Shown here: piece by piece, positions 9,932 through 16,880 of the stretch
How the letters are laid out: each line of letters begins with the position of its first letter
Position numbering within the stretch: the stretch's first letter is position 1
Notes under the pieces: generated by a model
Seen by the model: only the letters and a program-made list of their open reading frames with translations
What the model was told of the DNA's origin: nothing
Database searches by the model: none
Program-made: the position numbers and the translations under genes
NCBI GenBank assembly: GCA_030431875.1
Contig: JAUIIG010000015.1
Span: 1 to 55,668 of the forward strand
DNA: 55,668 bases
Direction of reading: 5' to 3'
DNA from: Alphaproteobacteria bacterium
GTDB taxonomy: Bacteria > Pseudomonadota > Alphaproteobacteria > Sphingomonadales > Sphingomonadaceae

Positions 9932-11157
9932 CAGGCGCTCTTCTTCTCCGGCTTGGCCAGCCATTCATGCCCCTTGAGCATGCCGTGCCAGTAGATCCAA
10001 GGCAGGGCTTCGGACTTGAGCAGCCATGAGAAGCGGCGCGCCTTGGTGCCATCGACAATCCACTTGGGGAAACTGGGCAGCAGCTTGCCGCCATAGCCGA
10101 ACTCGGCCAGCACGATCTTGCCGCGCTCCACCGTCAGCGGGCAGGAACCATAACCGTCGTAGGCGACCGAAGGTTCGCGGCCCTGCAGGATGTCGATGCC
10201 GTTGACGGCGGCGACCGGCGCCTGCTTGCGCGCGGCAGCGGCGGTCTTGGCATTGGGCATGGATCCGGCATCGCCCAGCCCGATCACGTTGGGATAGCGG
10301 GTGTGCTGCAGGGTGAACTGGTCGACAGCGACCCAGCCAGCTTCGGATGCCAGCGGGCTGTTCGCGATGAAGTCGGGCGCGGCCTGCGGCGGCACCACGT
10401 GCATCATGTCGAACTCGCGGGTGACCTCGCCGTCTTCGGTCTTGAACACGGCCTGCTGCGCGGGACCATCGACGGCCACGAGCGTGGAGCCGAGGTTCAG
10501 CCCGATGCCGTAGCGTTCGACATATTCCATCAGCGCGGGGACATAGGCTTCCACGCCGAACAGCACGCCGCCGGCATTGTGGAATTCGACCTCGATATCG
10601 CCAAGCACACCGGCATCGCGCCAGGCATCGCACGACAGGTACATGGCCTTCTGCGGCGCGCCCGCGCACTTGATCGGCATGGGCGGCTGGGTGAAGATCG
10701 CGCGGCCCGAGCGGGTCTGGTTCACCAGCTCCCAGGTGTAGGGCGCCAGGTCATAGCGATAGTTAGACGTAACGCCGTTCTTGCCCAGCGTCTCGGTCAG
10801 GCCGGGGATCTTGCTCCAGCACAGCTTGATGCCGGGCGCGACCACCAGCAGCTTGTAGGTGATGGTGGACCCGTCCTCAAGCGTGACCTGGTTGTTCTCC
10901 GGCTGGAAAGTCGCGGCGCTTTGCAGGACCCATTTGACCCCCTTGGGCATGACATCGGCCATGCGGTGACGCGTTACCGGGGCATCGAAGACGCCGCCGC
11001 CCACCATGGTCCAGCCGGGCTGGTAGAAGTGTTCGGTCTTCGGTTCGATGATCGCGATGTCGAGCCTTGGCTGCCGCTTCAGCATCGACGATGCCGTGGC
11101 AATGCCTGCCGAACCGCCGCCAACAATGACGACTTCGTGCGAGAGGTTCTGGACCAT
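9931..11157 (-). CDS. sqr: Sulfide:quinone oxidoreductase, type II
   Basis: This 408-residue flavoprotein should oxidise sulfide to sulfane sulfur and pass electrons to quinone at the inner membrane. It begins with an FAD-binding GGGSAG motif (residues 13-18) and has the type II (SQOR-like) sequence PIKCAGAPQK with Cys164 and YDGYGSCPL with Cys339, the two redox cysteines of the family. A second nucleotide site is marked by NVIGLGDAGSMPNAK. The ATG at 11157 is preferred over a TTG five codons upstream because GGGAAGAA precedes it as ribosome-binding site. Its neighbours (persulfide dioxygenase, DUF442 protein, YeeE/YedE) form a complete sulfide-detoxification set. Confidence 0.93.
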   Translation of the reverse strand: MVQNLSHEVVIVGGGSAGIATASSMLKRQPRLDIAIIEPKTEHFYQPGWTMVGGGVFDAPVTRHRMADVMPKGVKWVLQSAATFQPENNQVTLEDGSTITYKLLVVAPGIKLCWSKIPGLTETLGKNGVTSNYRYDLAPYTWELVNQTRSGRAIFTQPPMPIKCAGAPQKAMYLSCDAWRDAGVLGDIEVEFHNAGGVLFGVEAYVPALMEYVERYGIGLNLGSTLVAVDGPAQQAVFKTEDGEVTREFDMMHVVPPQAAPDFIANSPLASEAGWVAVDQFTLQHTRYPNVIGLGDAGSMPNAKTAAAARKQAPVAAVNGIDILQGREPSVAYDGYGSCPLTVERGKIVLAEFGYGGKLLPSFPKWIVDGTKARRFSWLLKSEALPWIYWHGMLKGHEWLAKPEKKSA

Positions 11158-11195
11158 GTGTGTTCTTCCCAAGTCTTCTTATCGTTGTGTCGAGA

Positions 11196-11603
11196 TCATA
11201 ACTGCGAGCGCAGCGCCTCCAGGTCGTAGCCCGCTGCCTCGGCCCGGCTGAGCCGCTCGTCGGCACCGAACCCTTCCGGATTGGCGAGTGTCCAAAGGAT
11301 TGTGGAGCGCGTACCGGAAGCGCAGTAAGCGAAAACCGGTGCCTCGGCGGCGGCGCAGATTTCGCGCTGCCGCGCCACGGCTTCGGGCGTCGGCGCGCCG
11401 GATTCGATCGGGTTATGGACGAAGACTAGACCGGCGGCCTCTGCGGCCGCGGCGATGTCGGCCACGGGCGTCTGGCCTTCCGCTTCGCCGTCAGGGCGGT
11501 TGCAGATCACGGTGCCGAAACCCGCCTCTTTGAGGGCTGCAATATCGGCAGGCAGGATCTGCCCAGCGACACTGTAGTTGTCGCTTACCTTGTTGACTTG
11601 CAT
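11196..11603 (-). CDS. DUF442 / TIGR01244-type sulfurtransferase or phosphatase-like protein
   Basis: A 135-residue cytosolic protein beginning MQVNKVSDNYSVAGQI, the characteristic start of the DUF442 family, with the active-site loop YCASGTRS near residue 100 (a Cys-x-x-Gly-x-Arg loop). In other bacteria this domain is found fused to persulfide dioxygenase (the Blh protein) and acts on persulfides. Here it is a separate gene in the same operon. The start at 11603 has a strong AGGAAAGG ribosome-binding site; the frame remains open upstream but runs antisense to nothing recognisable and through the previous gene. It lies 13 bases after the YeeE/YedE gene and 38 before sqr. Confidence 0.85.
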   Translation of the reverse strand: MQVNKVSDNYSVAGQILPADIAALKEAGFGTVICNRPDGEAEGQTPVADIAAAAEAAGLVFVHNPIESGAPTPEAVARQREICAAAEAPVFAYCASGTRSTILWTLANPEGFGADERLSRAEAAGYDLEALRSQL

Positions 11604-11616
11604 GGCCTTTCCTTTC

Positions 11617-12048
11617 CTAACCGCGCTCGAACACCAGCCGGTGCAGCAGCATGCCGCCCAGCAGGCTGGCACAGAAGACCAGCGCTTCCTTGGGAGCGAT
11701 GCCCAGCACGGCAAAGCCCGGTCCCGGACAGAGGCCAGCAATGCCCCAGCCGATCCCGAACAGCACGGCACCGCCAAGCAACTGCGGGGTCAGGTCGTTG
11801 CGATCGGGCAAGGCGAACTTCTCGCTGAACAGCGGATGGTCCATGCGCGGGACGAAGCGCCAGGCAATCGCCATGACCACCACCGCGCCGCCCATGACGA
11901 AGGCCAGGGTCGGGTCCCAGTCCCCGAAGAAATCGAGGAAACCGCGCACCCGCTGCGGATCGGTCATGCCGCCCAGCGCCAGTCCCGCGCCAAACAACAG
12001 GCCCGATGCCAGCGGCGGCAGGTGGGTCTTGATCAGTCCTTCGGACAC
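11617..12048 (-). CDS. YeeE/YedE family membrane protein, second half-size copy
   Basis: A 143-residue protein with about four membrane segments and family motifs GLLFGAGLALGGMTDPQRV near the start and GIGWGIAGLCPGPG near residue 110; the Cys in GLCPGP is conserved in the family. Half-size YeeE/YedE pairs (PmpA/PmpB-like) are thought to carry sulfur species such as thiosulfate across the inner membrane. The GTG at 12048 is chosen: it follows a GGGGA site and overlaps the end of the DUF2892 gene by 16 bases. A longer frame to 12264 is out of phase with the real upstream genes. Confidence 0.82.
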   Translation of the reverse strand: MSEGLIKTHLPPLASGLLFGAGLALGGMTDPQRVRGFLDFFGDWDPTLAFVMGGAVVVMAIAWRFVPRMDHPLFSEKFALPDRNDLTPQLLGGAVLFGIGWGIAGLCPGPGFAVLGIAPKEALVFCASLLGGMLLHRLVFERG

Positions 12049-12236
12049 GTATTCATCCCCAGGGGCAGGTAAGCCGGGCAGAAACCCACCAGGCTGGTGA
12101 GAATGAAGACCGCGGCAACCACCCCGGCCACCACGGCCCAAGTGCCGGAAATCTGGCCCATGAAGACCAGCACCGCGAGCACCACGGCAACGATCACGCG
12201 CAGGGTCTTGTCGAGCGAACCCATGTTTTTTGGCAT
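12033..12236 (-). CDS. DUF2892 (YgaP-like) small membrane protein
   Basis: A 67-residue protein that begins MPKNMGSLDKTLRV and contains two membrane helices, followed by LVGFCPAYLPLGMNTC. The two cysteines near the C-terminus are typical of DUF2892 proteins, which also occur as the membrane tail of the rhodanese YgaP. It starts at 12236 behind an AGGAGA site, 17 bases after the upstream YeeE/YedE gene. In this operon it probably helps present sulfane sulfur at the membrane, which is inference. Confidence 0.82.
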   Translation of the reverse strand: MPKNMGSLDKTLRVIVAVVLAVLVFMGQISGTWAVVAGVVAAVFILTSLVGFCPAYLPLGMNTCPKD

Positions 12237-12253
12237 TTCCAGTCTCCTCTTCC

Positions 12254-12691
12254 TTATCCGGCAAGCATGTTCATCACCGCCACGGTCGCGATACCGGCGA
12301 GCATGAAGGTTACGGTGGCAACGATGGAACGCTGTGACAGGCGGCTGATGCCGCAGACGCCGTGGCCGCTGGTGCAACCGCTACCAAGGCGCGTCCCGAA
12401 GCCCACCAGCAGTCCGGCAACAACGATCACCGGCAGCGGGGCGAAGGTCGGCGACTGGCCGCCCTGCAAGGTGGCGACGATGAAGGCGCCCACCGGCAGG
12501 CCGATGACGAAGGTCCAGGCGCTGGACCACGACATGCCCGAATTGGAGATGCCGAAAGCGCGTGCGGAGATGCCGGAAACACCGGCGATCCGCCCTGCCC
12601 CCAGCAGCATCAGTGCCGCGGCAAGACCGATCAGCACACCGCCGCCGAGCCCTTCGAGCGGGGCCGCGTCAGGAAAGCCGGGGATCATCAT
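12254..12691 (-). CDS. YeeE/YedE family membrane protein, first half-size copy
   Basis: A 145-residue, highly hydrophobic protein. It carries the family signatures GLAAALMLLGAGRIAGVSGI near residue 22 and GSGCTSGHGVCGISRLS near residue 103; the paired cysteines of the latter are the sulfur-handling residues in this family. The start overlaps the end of the persulfide dioxygenase gene by four bases (ATGA). With the second copy downstream it makes a PmpA/PmpB-like pair, which probably moves a reduced sulfur compound across the inner membrane. Confidence 0.88.
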   Translation of the reverse strand: MMIPGFPDAAPLEGLGGGVLIGLAAALMLLGAGRIAGVSGISARAFGISNSGMSWSSAWTFVIGLPVGAFIVATLQGGQSPTFAPLPVIVVAGLLVGFGTRLGSGCTSGHGVCGISRLSQRSIVATVTFMLAGIATVAVMNMLAG

Positions 12692-13620
12692 ACCGCGTTC
12701 ACCGGGATCTTGATGTAGCTGACGCCGTTCGCCTCGGGCGTCGGCAGGCGGCCACCACGGATGTTCACCTGCACGCTGGGCATGATCAGGTTCGGCATGT
12801 CGAGTGTCTTGTCACGCGTCGTGCGCATTTCGACGAATTCGTCCTCGGTCACGCCGTCCTTCACATGGATGTTCTCGCGCCGCTGCTGGCCGACCGTGGT
12901 CTCCCAGGCGTAAACGTCGCGGCCCGGCGCCTTGTAGTCATGGCACAGGAACAACCGGGTATCGTCAGGCAACGACAGCAGGCGGCGGATCGACTGGAAC
13001 AGCTGGCGGGCATCACCACCGGGAAAGTCCGCGCGGGCGGTGCCGAAGTCTGGCATGAAGATGGTGTCACCGACGAAGGCCGCGTCACCGATCACGAATG
13101 CCATGTCGGCCGGCGTGTGGCCGGGAACGTGGAGGGCGATGCCTTCCAGCGTGCCGACCCTGAAGCGCTCGCCATCGGTGAACAGGTGATCGAACTGCGA
13201 CCCGTCGCGCTCGAAATCGGAACCGGCATTGAACAGCTTGCCGAAGACTTCCTGCACTCGGATGATTTCGGACCCGATGGCCAGCTTGCCGCCCAGCTTT
13301 TCCTGCAGGTAGGGCGCGGCGGACAGGTGATCGGCATGGGCATGGGTCTCGATCAGCCAGGTCACCGTCAGGCCATTCGTCTTCACATATTCGATAATTG
13401 CGTCTGCTGAACCATAGGAGGTACGACCCGAAGCAGCTTCGTAGTCGAGCACCGAGTCGATGATCGCAGCCTCACTGGTAGCCGGATCGCTGACCACATA
13501 GCTTACCGTGAAGGTCGCTTCGTCGAAGAACCCTGCAATGGTCGGGCGCTTGGCTTTTTCGGCGAGAGCCTGCTCGATCTGCGTGGTCGCAAGTGCGACT
13601 GCATTAGCGTTATCGCTCAT
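12688..13620 (-). CDS. Persulfide dioxygenase, metallo-beta-lactamase fold (ETHE1/Blh family)
   Basis: A 310-residue protein with the metal motif ETHAHADH (His93, His95, Asp97, His98), VPGHTP for the next histidine, GDTIF for the bridging aspartate and LCHDY near the C-terminus. These are the landmarks of ETHE1/Blh-type non-haem iron persulfide dioxygenases, which oxidise glutathione persulfide to sulfite. It is the first gene of the minus-strand operon; an AT-rich palindrome lies just upstream at 13639-13649. The family is clear; the substrate follows from operon context. Confidence 0.9.
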   Translation of the reverse strand: MSDNANAVALATTQIEQALAEKAKRPTIAGFFDEATFTVSYVVSDPATSEAAIIDSVLDYEAASGRTSYGSADAIIEYVKTNGLTVTWLIETHAHADHLSAAPYLQEKLGGKLAIGSEIIRVQEVFGKLFNAGSDFERDGSQFDHLFTDGERFRVGTLEGIALHVPGHTPADMAFVIGDAAFVGDTIFMPDFGTARADFPGGDARQLFQSIRRLLSLPDDTRLFLCHDYKAPGRDVYAWETTVGQQRRENIHVKDGVTEDEFVEMRTTRDKTLDMPNLIMPSVQVNIRGGRLPTPEANGVSYIKIPVNAV

Positions 13621-13638
13621 AAGACTTTCCTAATAAAT

Positions 13639-13649
13639 TACATAATGTA
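13639..13649. promoter_or_regulatory. Palindrome TACAT-A-ATGTA in the divergent promoter, candidate SqrR/BigR operator
   Basis: A perfect 11-bp palindrome lies in an AT-rich stretch (13630-13660) that stands out from the GC-rich surroundings. It is between the start of the persulfide dioxygenase operon (13620, minus) and the peroxiredoxin gene (plus). ArsR-type repressors bind such AT-rich inverted repeats, so it may be the operator for the repressor at 7789 or the one at 14348. Confidence 0.45.
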
Positions 13650-13694
13650 TGTATATGTCTTGCTATGCAGGAGTCAAGGGGCTATGACGCCCCC

Positions 13695-14351
13695 ATGAAC
13701 CTGCAAGGCCAACTGCCAAACCCGCCCGCCGGCGTACGCCTGGGCGACGCTGCGCCGGATTTCGCCGCGCGCAGCACCATGGGCGATCTTTCGCTGTCCG
13801 ACTATCGCGGGCGCTGGCTCATCCTGTTCTCGCATCCGGCCGATTTCACCCCGGTCTGCACCAGCGAATTCGTCGCGCTCGCGCAGGCGGCAGACGACTT
13901 CGAACGCCGGGATTGCGCCCTGCTCGGCCTGTCGGTGGACAGCCTGTTCTCGCATTTCGCCTGGCTCCGCATGATCCGCGACCGCTTCGATATCGAAGTA
14001 CGCTTCCCGATCGTGGAAGATCCCACCATGGTGATCGGCAAGGCTTACGGTATGACCTCTGCCGAGGACAGCGACAGCGCCACCGTGCGATCGACCTACT
14101 TCATCGATCCGCAGGGCGTGGTCCGCGCCATCACCTGCTATCCCTTCGACGTCGGGCGCTCGATCCCCGAGATGCTGCGCCTGCTCGATGCCTTGCAGGC
14201 GGTGAGCGGCAAGAGCGGCCTCGCCCCCGCCAACTGGCAGAAGGGCGACGCCCTGCTGGGCGATCCGACTAACAGCCTGGACCAGGTCTACAAGGCCAAG
14301 GGCCAGACCGACTGGTTCTACAGGCAGGCCAAGCGCAAGGGCGGCAAATGA
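13695..14351 (+). CDS. Peroxiredoxin (1-Cys/Prx6-like)
   Basis: A 218-residue thiol peroxidase. The sequence LGDAAPDF precedes a thioredoxin fold, and the peroxidatic cysteine lies in the signature PADFTPVCTSEF near residue 50. Length and the C-terminal extension (about 60 residues, WFYRQAKRKGG end) fit the Prx6/AhpC-like group. The ATG at 13695 gives the usual N-terminus; an in-frame ATG at 13665 adds ten residues and neither has a well-spaced ribosome-binding site. It is divergent from the sulfur operon and overlaps the following ArsR gene by four bases, suggesting co-regulation with sulfide or oxidative stress. Confidence 0.88.
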   Translation: MNLQGQLPNPPAGVRLGDAAPDFAARSTMGDLSLSDYRGRWLILFSHPADFTPVCTSEFVALAQAADDFERRDCALLGLSVDSLFSHFAWLRMIRDRFDIEVRFPIVEDPTMVIGKAYGMTSAEDSDSATVRSTYFIDPQGVVRAITCYPFDVGRSIPEMLRLLDALQAVSGKSGLAPANWQKGDALLGDPTNSLDQVYKAKGQTDWFYRQAKRKGGK

Positions 14352-14686
14352 GCGCCGAACCTCCCCTCGACCAGCTCAAGGCACTCGCCCACCCGCTGCG
14401 TTACCGCATTCTCGAATGCCTCGCGGGCGGAGAGATGAACGTTGGCGAGATCGAAACCGCGGCTGACATCGGCCAGCCAACCCTGTCACAGCAGCTTGCC
14501 GTGCTGCGCAAGGCCGGGCTGGTGGACACGCGCAAGGAAGCCAAGCTGGTGTTCTACCGCATCGAGCCGGACCTGTTTGCGGAGCTGATGACCGCCCTCG
14601 GCCAATTCGTCTCGCCGGATGCCCTCGCCGCTCTCGTGGCCGCCAAGCCAGTGCCCAACGCGGCGAATTTCGCCCGCCTCAAGTAG
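14348..14686 (+). CDS. ArsR-family transcriptional regulator
   Basis: A 112-residue winged-helix regulator. The N-terminal LKALAHPLRYRILECLAGGEMNVGEI and the recognition helix region QPTLSQQLAVLRKAGLV are standard for ArsR. It has a single cysteine (ILECL), so it lacks the two-cysteine sensor of the paralogue at 7789. It overlaps the peroxiredoxin stop (ATGA), so the two are co-expressed and it may regulate this promoter. The effector is unknown. Confidence 0.87.
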   Translation: MSAEPPLDQLKALAHPLRYRILECLAGGEMNVGEIETAADIGQPTLSQQLAVLRKAGLVDTRKEAKLVFYRIEPDLFAELMTALGQFVSPDALAALVAAKPVPNAANFARLK

Positions 14687-14773
14687 CACCGCACCGACGC
14701 GTTTGGCGAAGCCGTGACTTTGGGCTAGCGTCCTTCGCGGGTCCATCGATTACGCGGCAAGGGCGGGGGAAGC

Positions 14774-15355
14774 GTGACACTAATCGAAGTGCTGGCCGTT
14801 GCGCTTGGCCTTGCCAATGTTTTCCTGATCGTCCGGCGCAGCGTTTGGAACTTCCCGTTCGGCATCGCCATGGTGTCGATCTACGCGTGGATCTTCTTCA
14901 CCTCGAAGCTCTATGGCGAAGCAGGCCTGCAGGTCTTTTTCTTCGTCATCCAGTTCTACGGCTGGTGGAAATGGACCCGCGCGATCGGCGACGAGGGCAC
15001 GCTGAACGTGCGCTGGAGTCCGCCCTCCACCATGCTTGTCTGGCTGGCAATCACCGTCATGCTGGCCCTGGCACTGGGCACGGCACTCGATCGCTGGACC
15101 GATGCGGTTGCGCCCTACCCTGACGCCACCGTAGCCGCTGCCAGCATTGTGGCGCAGATCCTGCTGTCGATCCGCCGGATCGAGAACTGGATCTACTGGA
15201 TCGCGGTCGACATCCTTTCCGTCTGGCTGTTCATCACCCGTGACCTGCTGCTGACGGCGGGGCTCTATGCCGTCTTCCTCGTGCTGGCGAGCGCCGGCCT
15301 CTACGCCTGGTGGAAGGCGGGCCAGGCGCGGCAGAGGGAGGAGCTGCGGGCGTGA
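14774..15355 (+). CDS. pnuC: Nicotinamide riboside transporter PnuC
   Basis: A 193-residue inner-membrane protein with six to seven hydrophobic segments. It has PnuC hallmarks: NVFLIVRRSVWNFPFGI near the start, FFFVIQFYGWWKW near residue 60 and IENWIYWIAVDILSVWLF near residue 140, the WxxW-rich segments that line the substrate path. The GTG start follows GGGGGAA. PnuC facilitates diffusion of nicotinamide riboside, which is trapped inside by phosphorylation. The nadR gene begins inside its stop codon (GTGA), so the two are translationally coupled. Confidence 0.93.
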   Translation: MTLIEVLAVALGLANVFLIVRRSVWNFPFGIAMVSIYAWIFFTSKLYGEAGLQVFFFVIQFYGWWKWTRAIGDEGTLNVRWSPPSTMLVWLAITVMLALALGTALDRWTDAVAPYPDATVAAASIVAQILLSIRRIENWIYWIAVDILSVWLFITRDLLLTAGLYAVFLVLASAGLYAWWKAGQARQREELRA

Positions 15356-16329
15356 CCTCGCGCGGTTTCGTGCTTGGCAAGTTCCTGCCGCCACACGGCG
15401 GACACGTGGCCCTGTGCCGCGCGGCGGAAGCCATGTGCGACCAACTGACAATCCTCGTCTGCTGGCTGCCTGACGATCCCATCCCCGGCGAACAACGCCT
15501 GCAATGGATGCGCGAGCTGTTCCCCAATTCGCGCGTCATCGGGCACGACCGGGTGGTGCCGCAGTACCCGCACGAAAGCGTCGACTTCTGGCCGATCTGG
15601 CGCGGCATCGTGAAGGAAGCGCATCCCGAACCCATCGACATGCTCTTCGCCGGGGAAGACTACGGCGCGGAGCTGGCCGCGCAGGTGGGCGGCCAGTTCG
15701 TTCCGCTGGGAGGACGTATCATCCAGGAGGACATGGCGGGCCTTGGCGGGCTGGCCGGATCGGATATCCTCATGGACCCGGCCAGGCACTGGCAGCACCT
15801 GCCCGTTCCTGTGCGGCGGGACATAGGCAAGACCGTGGTGCTCCACGGCATCGAAAGCACCGGCAAATCCACCCTTGCCGCCGCGCTGGCGGAGAGGCTC
15901 GGCACCTGTTGGGTGCCCGAATACGGCCGTTCGCACTGCGTGGTCCACGGCACCGAGCTGGTGCCCGCAGACCTCACCCTCATCGCTTCCGCCCAACAGG
16001 CCATGATAGGCGCGGCGAAGGAATGGAGCGGGCCGATCCTGCCCTGCGACACCGACTGGCTGATGACCGCTGCCTGGAACCGCATGCTGTTCGGCGAACC
16101 ACTGGCAGGCGAAAGCTATCCTCTCGCCGACCTCTACCTGCACCTCGCACCGGATACCGCCTTCGTCGACGACGGTCTGCGCATGTTCGGCGCGCCGGAA
16201 GAACGCCGGAAATTCGACGCCTTGTGCCGCGAAGAACTGGAAGCAGCAGGTGCCAATTGGGAGGAGATCAGCGGGCCGTGGGAAGCCCGGATGGAACAGG
16301 CCATCGCCGCCATCGAAAGGCTGGGATGA
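15352..16329 (+). CDS. nadR: NadR-type NMN adenylyltransferase / nicotinamide riboside kinase
   Basis: A 325-residue protein without the N-terminal helix-turn-helix of enteric NadR. The nucleotidyltransferase domain begins GKFLPPHGGH, with the HxGH motif at residues 15-18. The kinase domain has a Walker A, GIESTGKST, at residues 166-174 and PEYGRSH shortly after, typical of the ribosylnicotinamide kinase part. The usual second adenylyltransferase signature (S-x-T-x-I-R) appears as AGSDILMDP near residues 135-143, lacking the arginine, so that activity may be altered. The GTG start at 15352 is inside the pnuC stop. Its role is to convert imported nicotinamide riboside to NMN and possibly NAD. 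Confidence 0.88.
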   Translation: MTSRGFVLGKFLPPHGGHVALCRAAEAMCDQLTILVCWLPDDPIPGEQRLQWMRELFPNSRVIGHDRVVPQYPHESVDFWPIWRGIVKEAHPEPIDMLFAGEDYGAELAAQVGGQFVPLGGRIIQEDMAGLGGLAGSDILMDPARHWQHLPVPVRRDIGKTVVLHGIESTGKSTLAAALAERLGTCWVPEYGRSHCVVHGTELVPADLTLIASAQQAMIGAAKEWSGPILPCDTDWLMTAAWNRMLFGEPLAGESYPLADLYLHLAPDTAFVDDGLRMFGAPEERRKFDALCREELEAAGANWEEISGPWEARMEQAIAAIERLG

Positions 16330-16880
16330 CACCGGACGGCAAGCCGCTCGCCCTGTTTACTGCTGGCCCGATCGGTGCCGGCAAGTCGCTGCTGGGGGAC
16401 CATGTTGCTACCCGGCTTGGGCTGGTTTCGCTGGATGCCGACACGCTGACCGCGCAGGTCGCGGCCATCCGACCCACGCGCCCTTTCTGGGATAACCGGC
16501 CGACGGCGCTACGCTTGCTGCACTGCTGGCAGGACCGGATCATCGCCGAAGGATCGCCCGTCCTCGTGCAAACCACCGGGAGTGATGGCCCATACACGCT
16601 GGCGCTGGAGCGGTGTTATCGGGATGCAGGTTTCGCCACGGCCATGATGTTCATCGACGCGCCCGACGCGCTGTGCCGCCAGCGCAACGCCAAACGCCCC
16701 CACCCGCGCCCCGCCGCTGCGTTGGAAGATTCGCTCGTCCAGGCGCGAGCGCATCTGCCCGCCTACCGCGAGGCCTTTACCCGCTTCGCCTGCTTCACCA
16801 ATGCCAGCACCGCCGAGGACCTTTTGGGGCAGGCTGACCCCTGGATCACATCGCTAGAACACGAGGACCAAACCCGATGA
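16326..16880 (+). CDS. P-loop kinase-like protein (zeta-toxin/AAA-type NTPase) in the NAD-precursor operon
   Basis: A 184-residue protein with a Walker A motif, GPIGAGKS, at residues 14-21, and LDADTL near residue 37 in the place of the substrate-binding acid of small kinases. A basic CRQRNAKR segment near residue 118 may be a lid. Overall it resembles zeta-toxin-like or shikimate/gluconate-kinase-like P-loop enzymes, but no exact family is recognised. It overlaps nadR by four bases and the following receptor gene by four bases. There is no antitoxin-like partner, which argues against a toxin and for a small-molecule kinase; this is inference. Confidence 0.7.
   Translation: MTPDGKPLALFTAGPIGAGKSLLGDHVATRLGLVSLDADTLTAQVAAIRPTRPFWDNRPTALRLLHCWQDRIIAEGSPVLVQTTGSDGPYTLALERCYRDAGFATAMMFIDAPDALCRQRNAKRPHPRPAAALEDSLVQARAHLPAYREAFTRFACFTNASTAEDLLGQADPWITSLEHEDQTR

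Noticed and set aside
16326-16880. Zeta-toxin of a toxin-antitoxin system
   Set aside because: There is no antitoxin gene; overlaps with nadR and the receptor point to a metabolic role.
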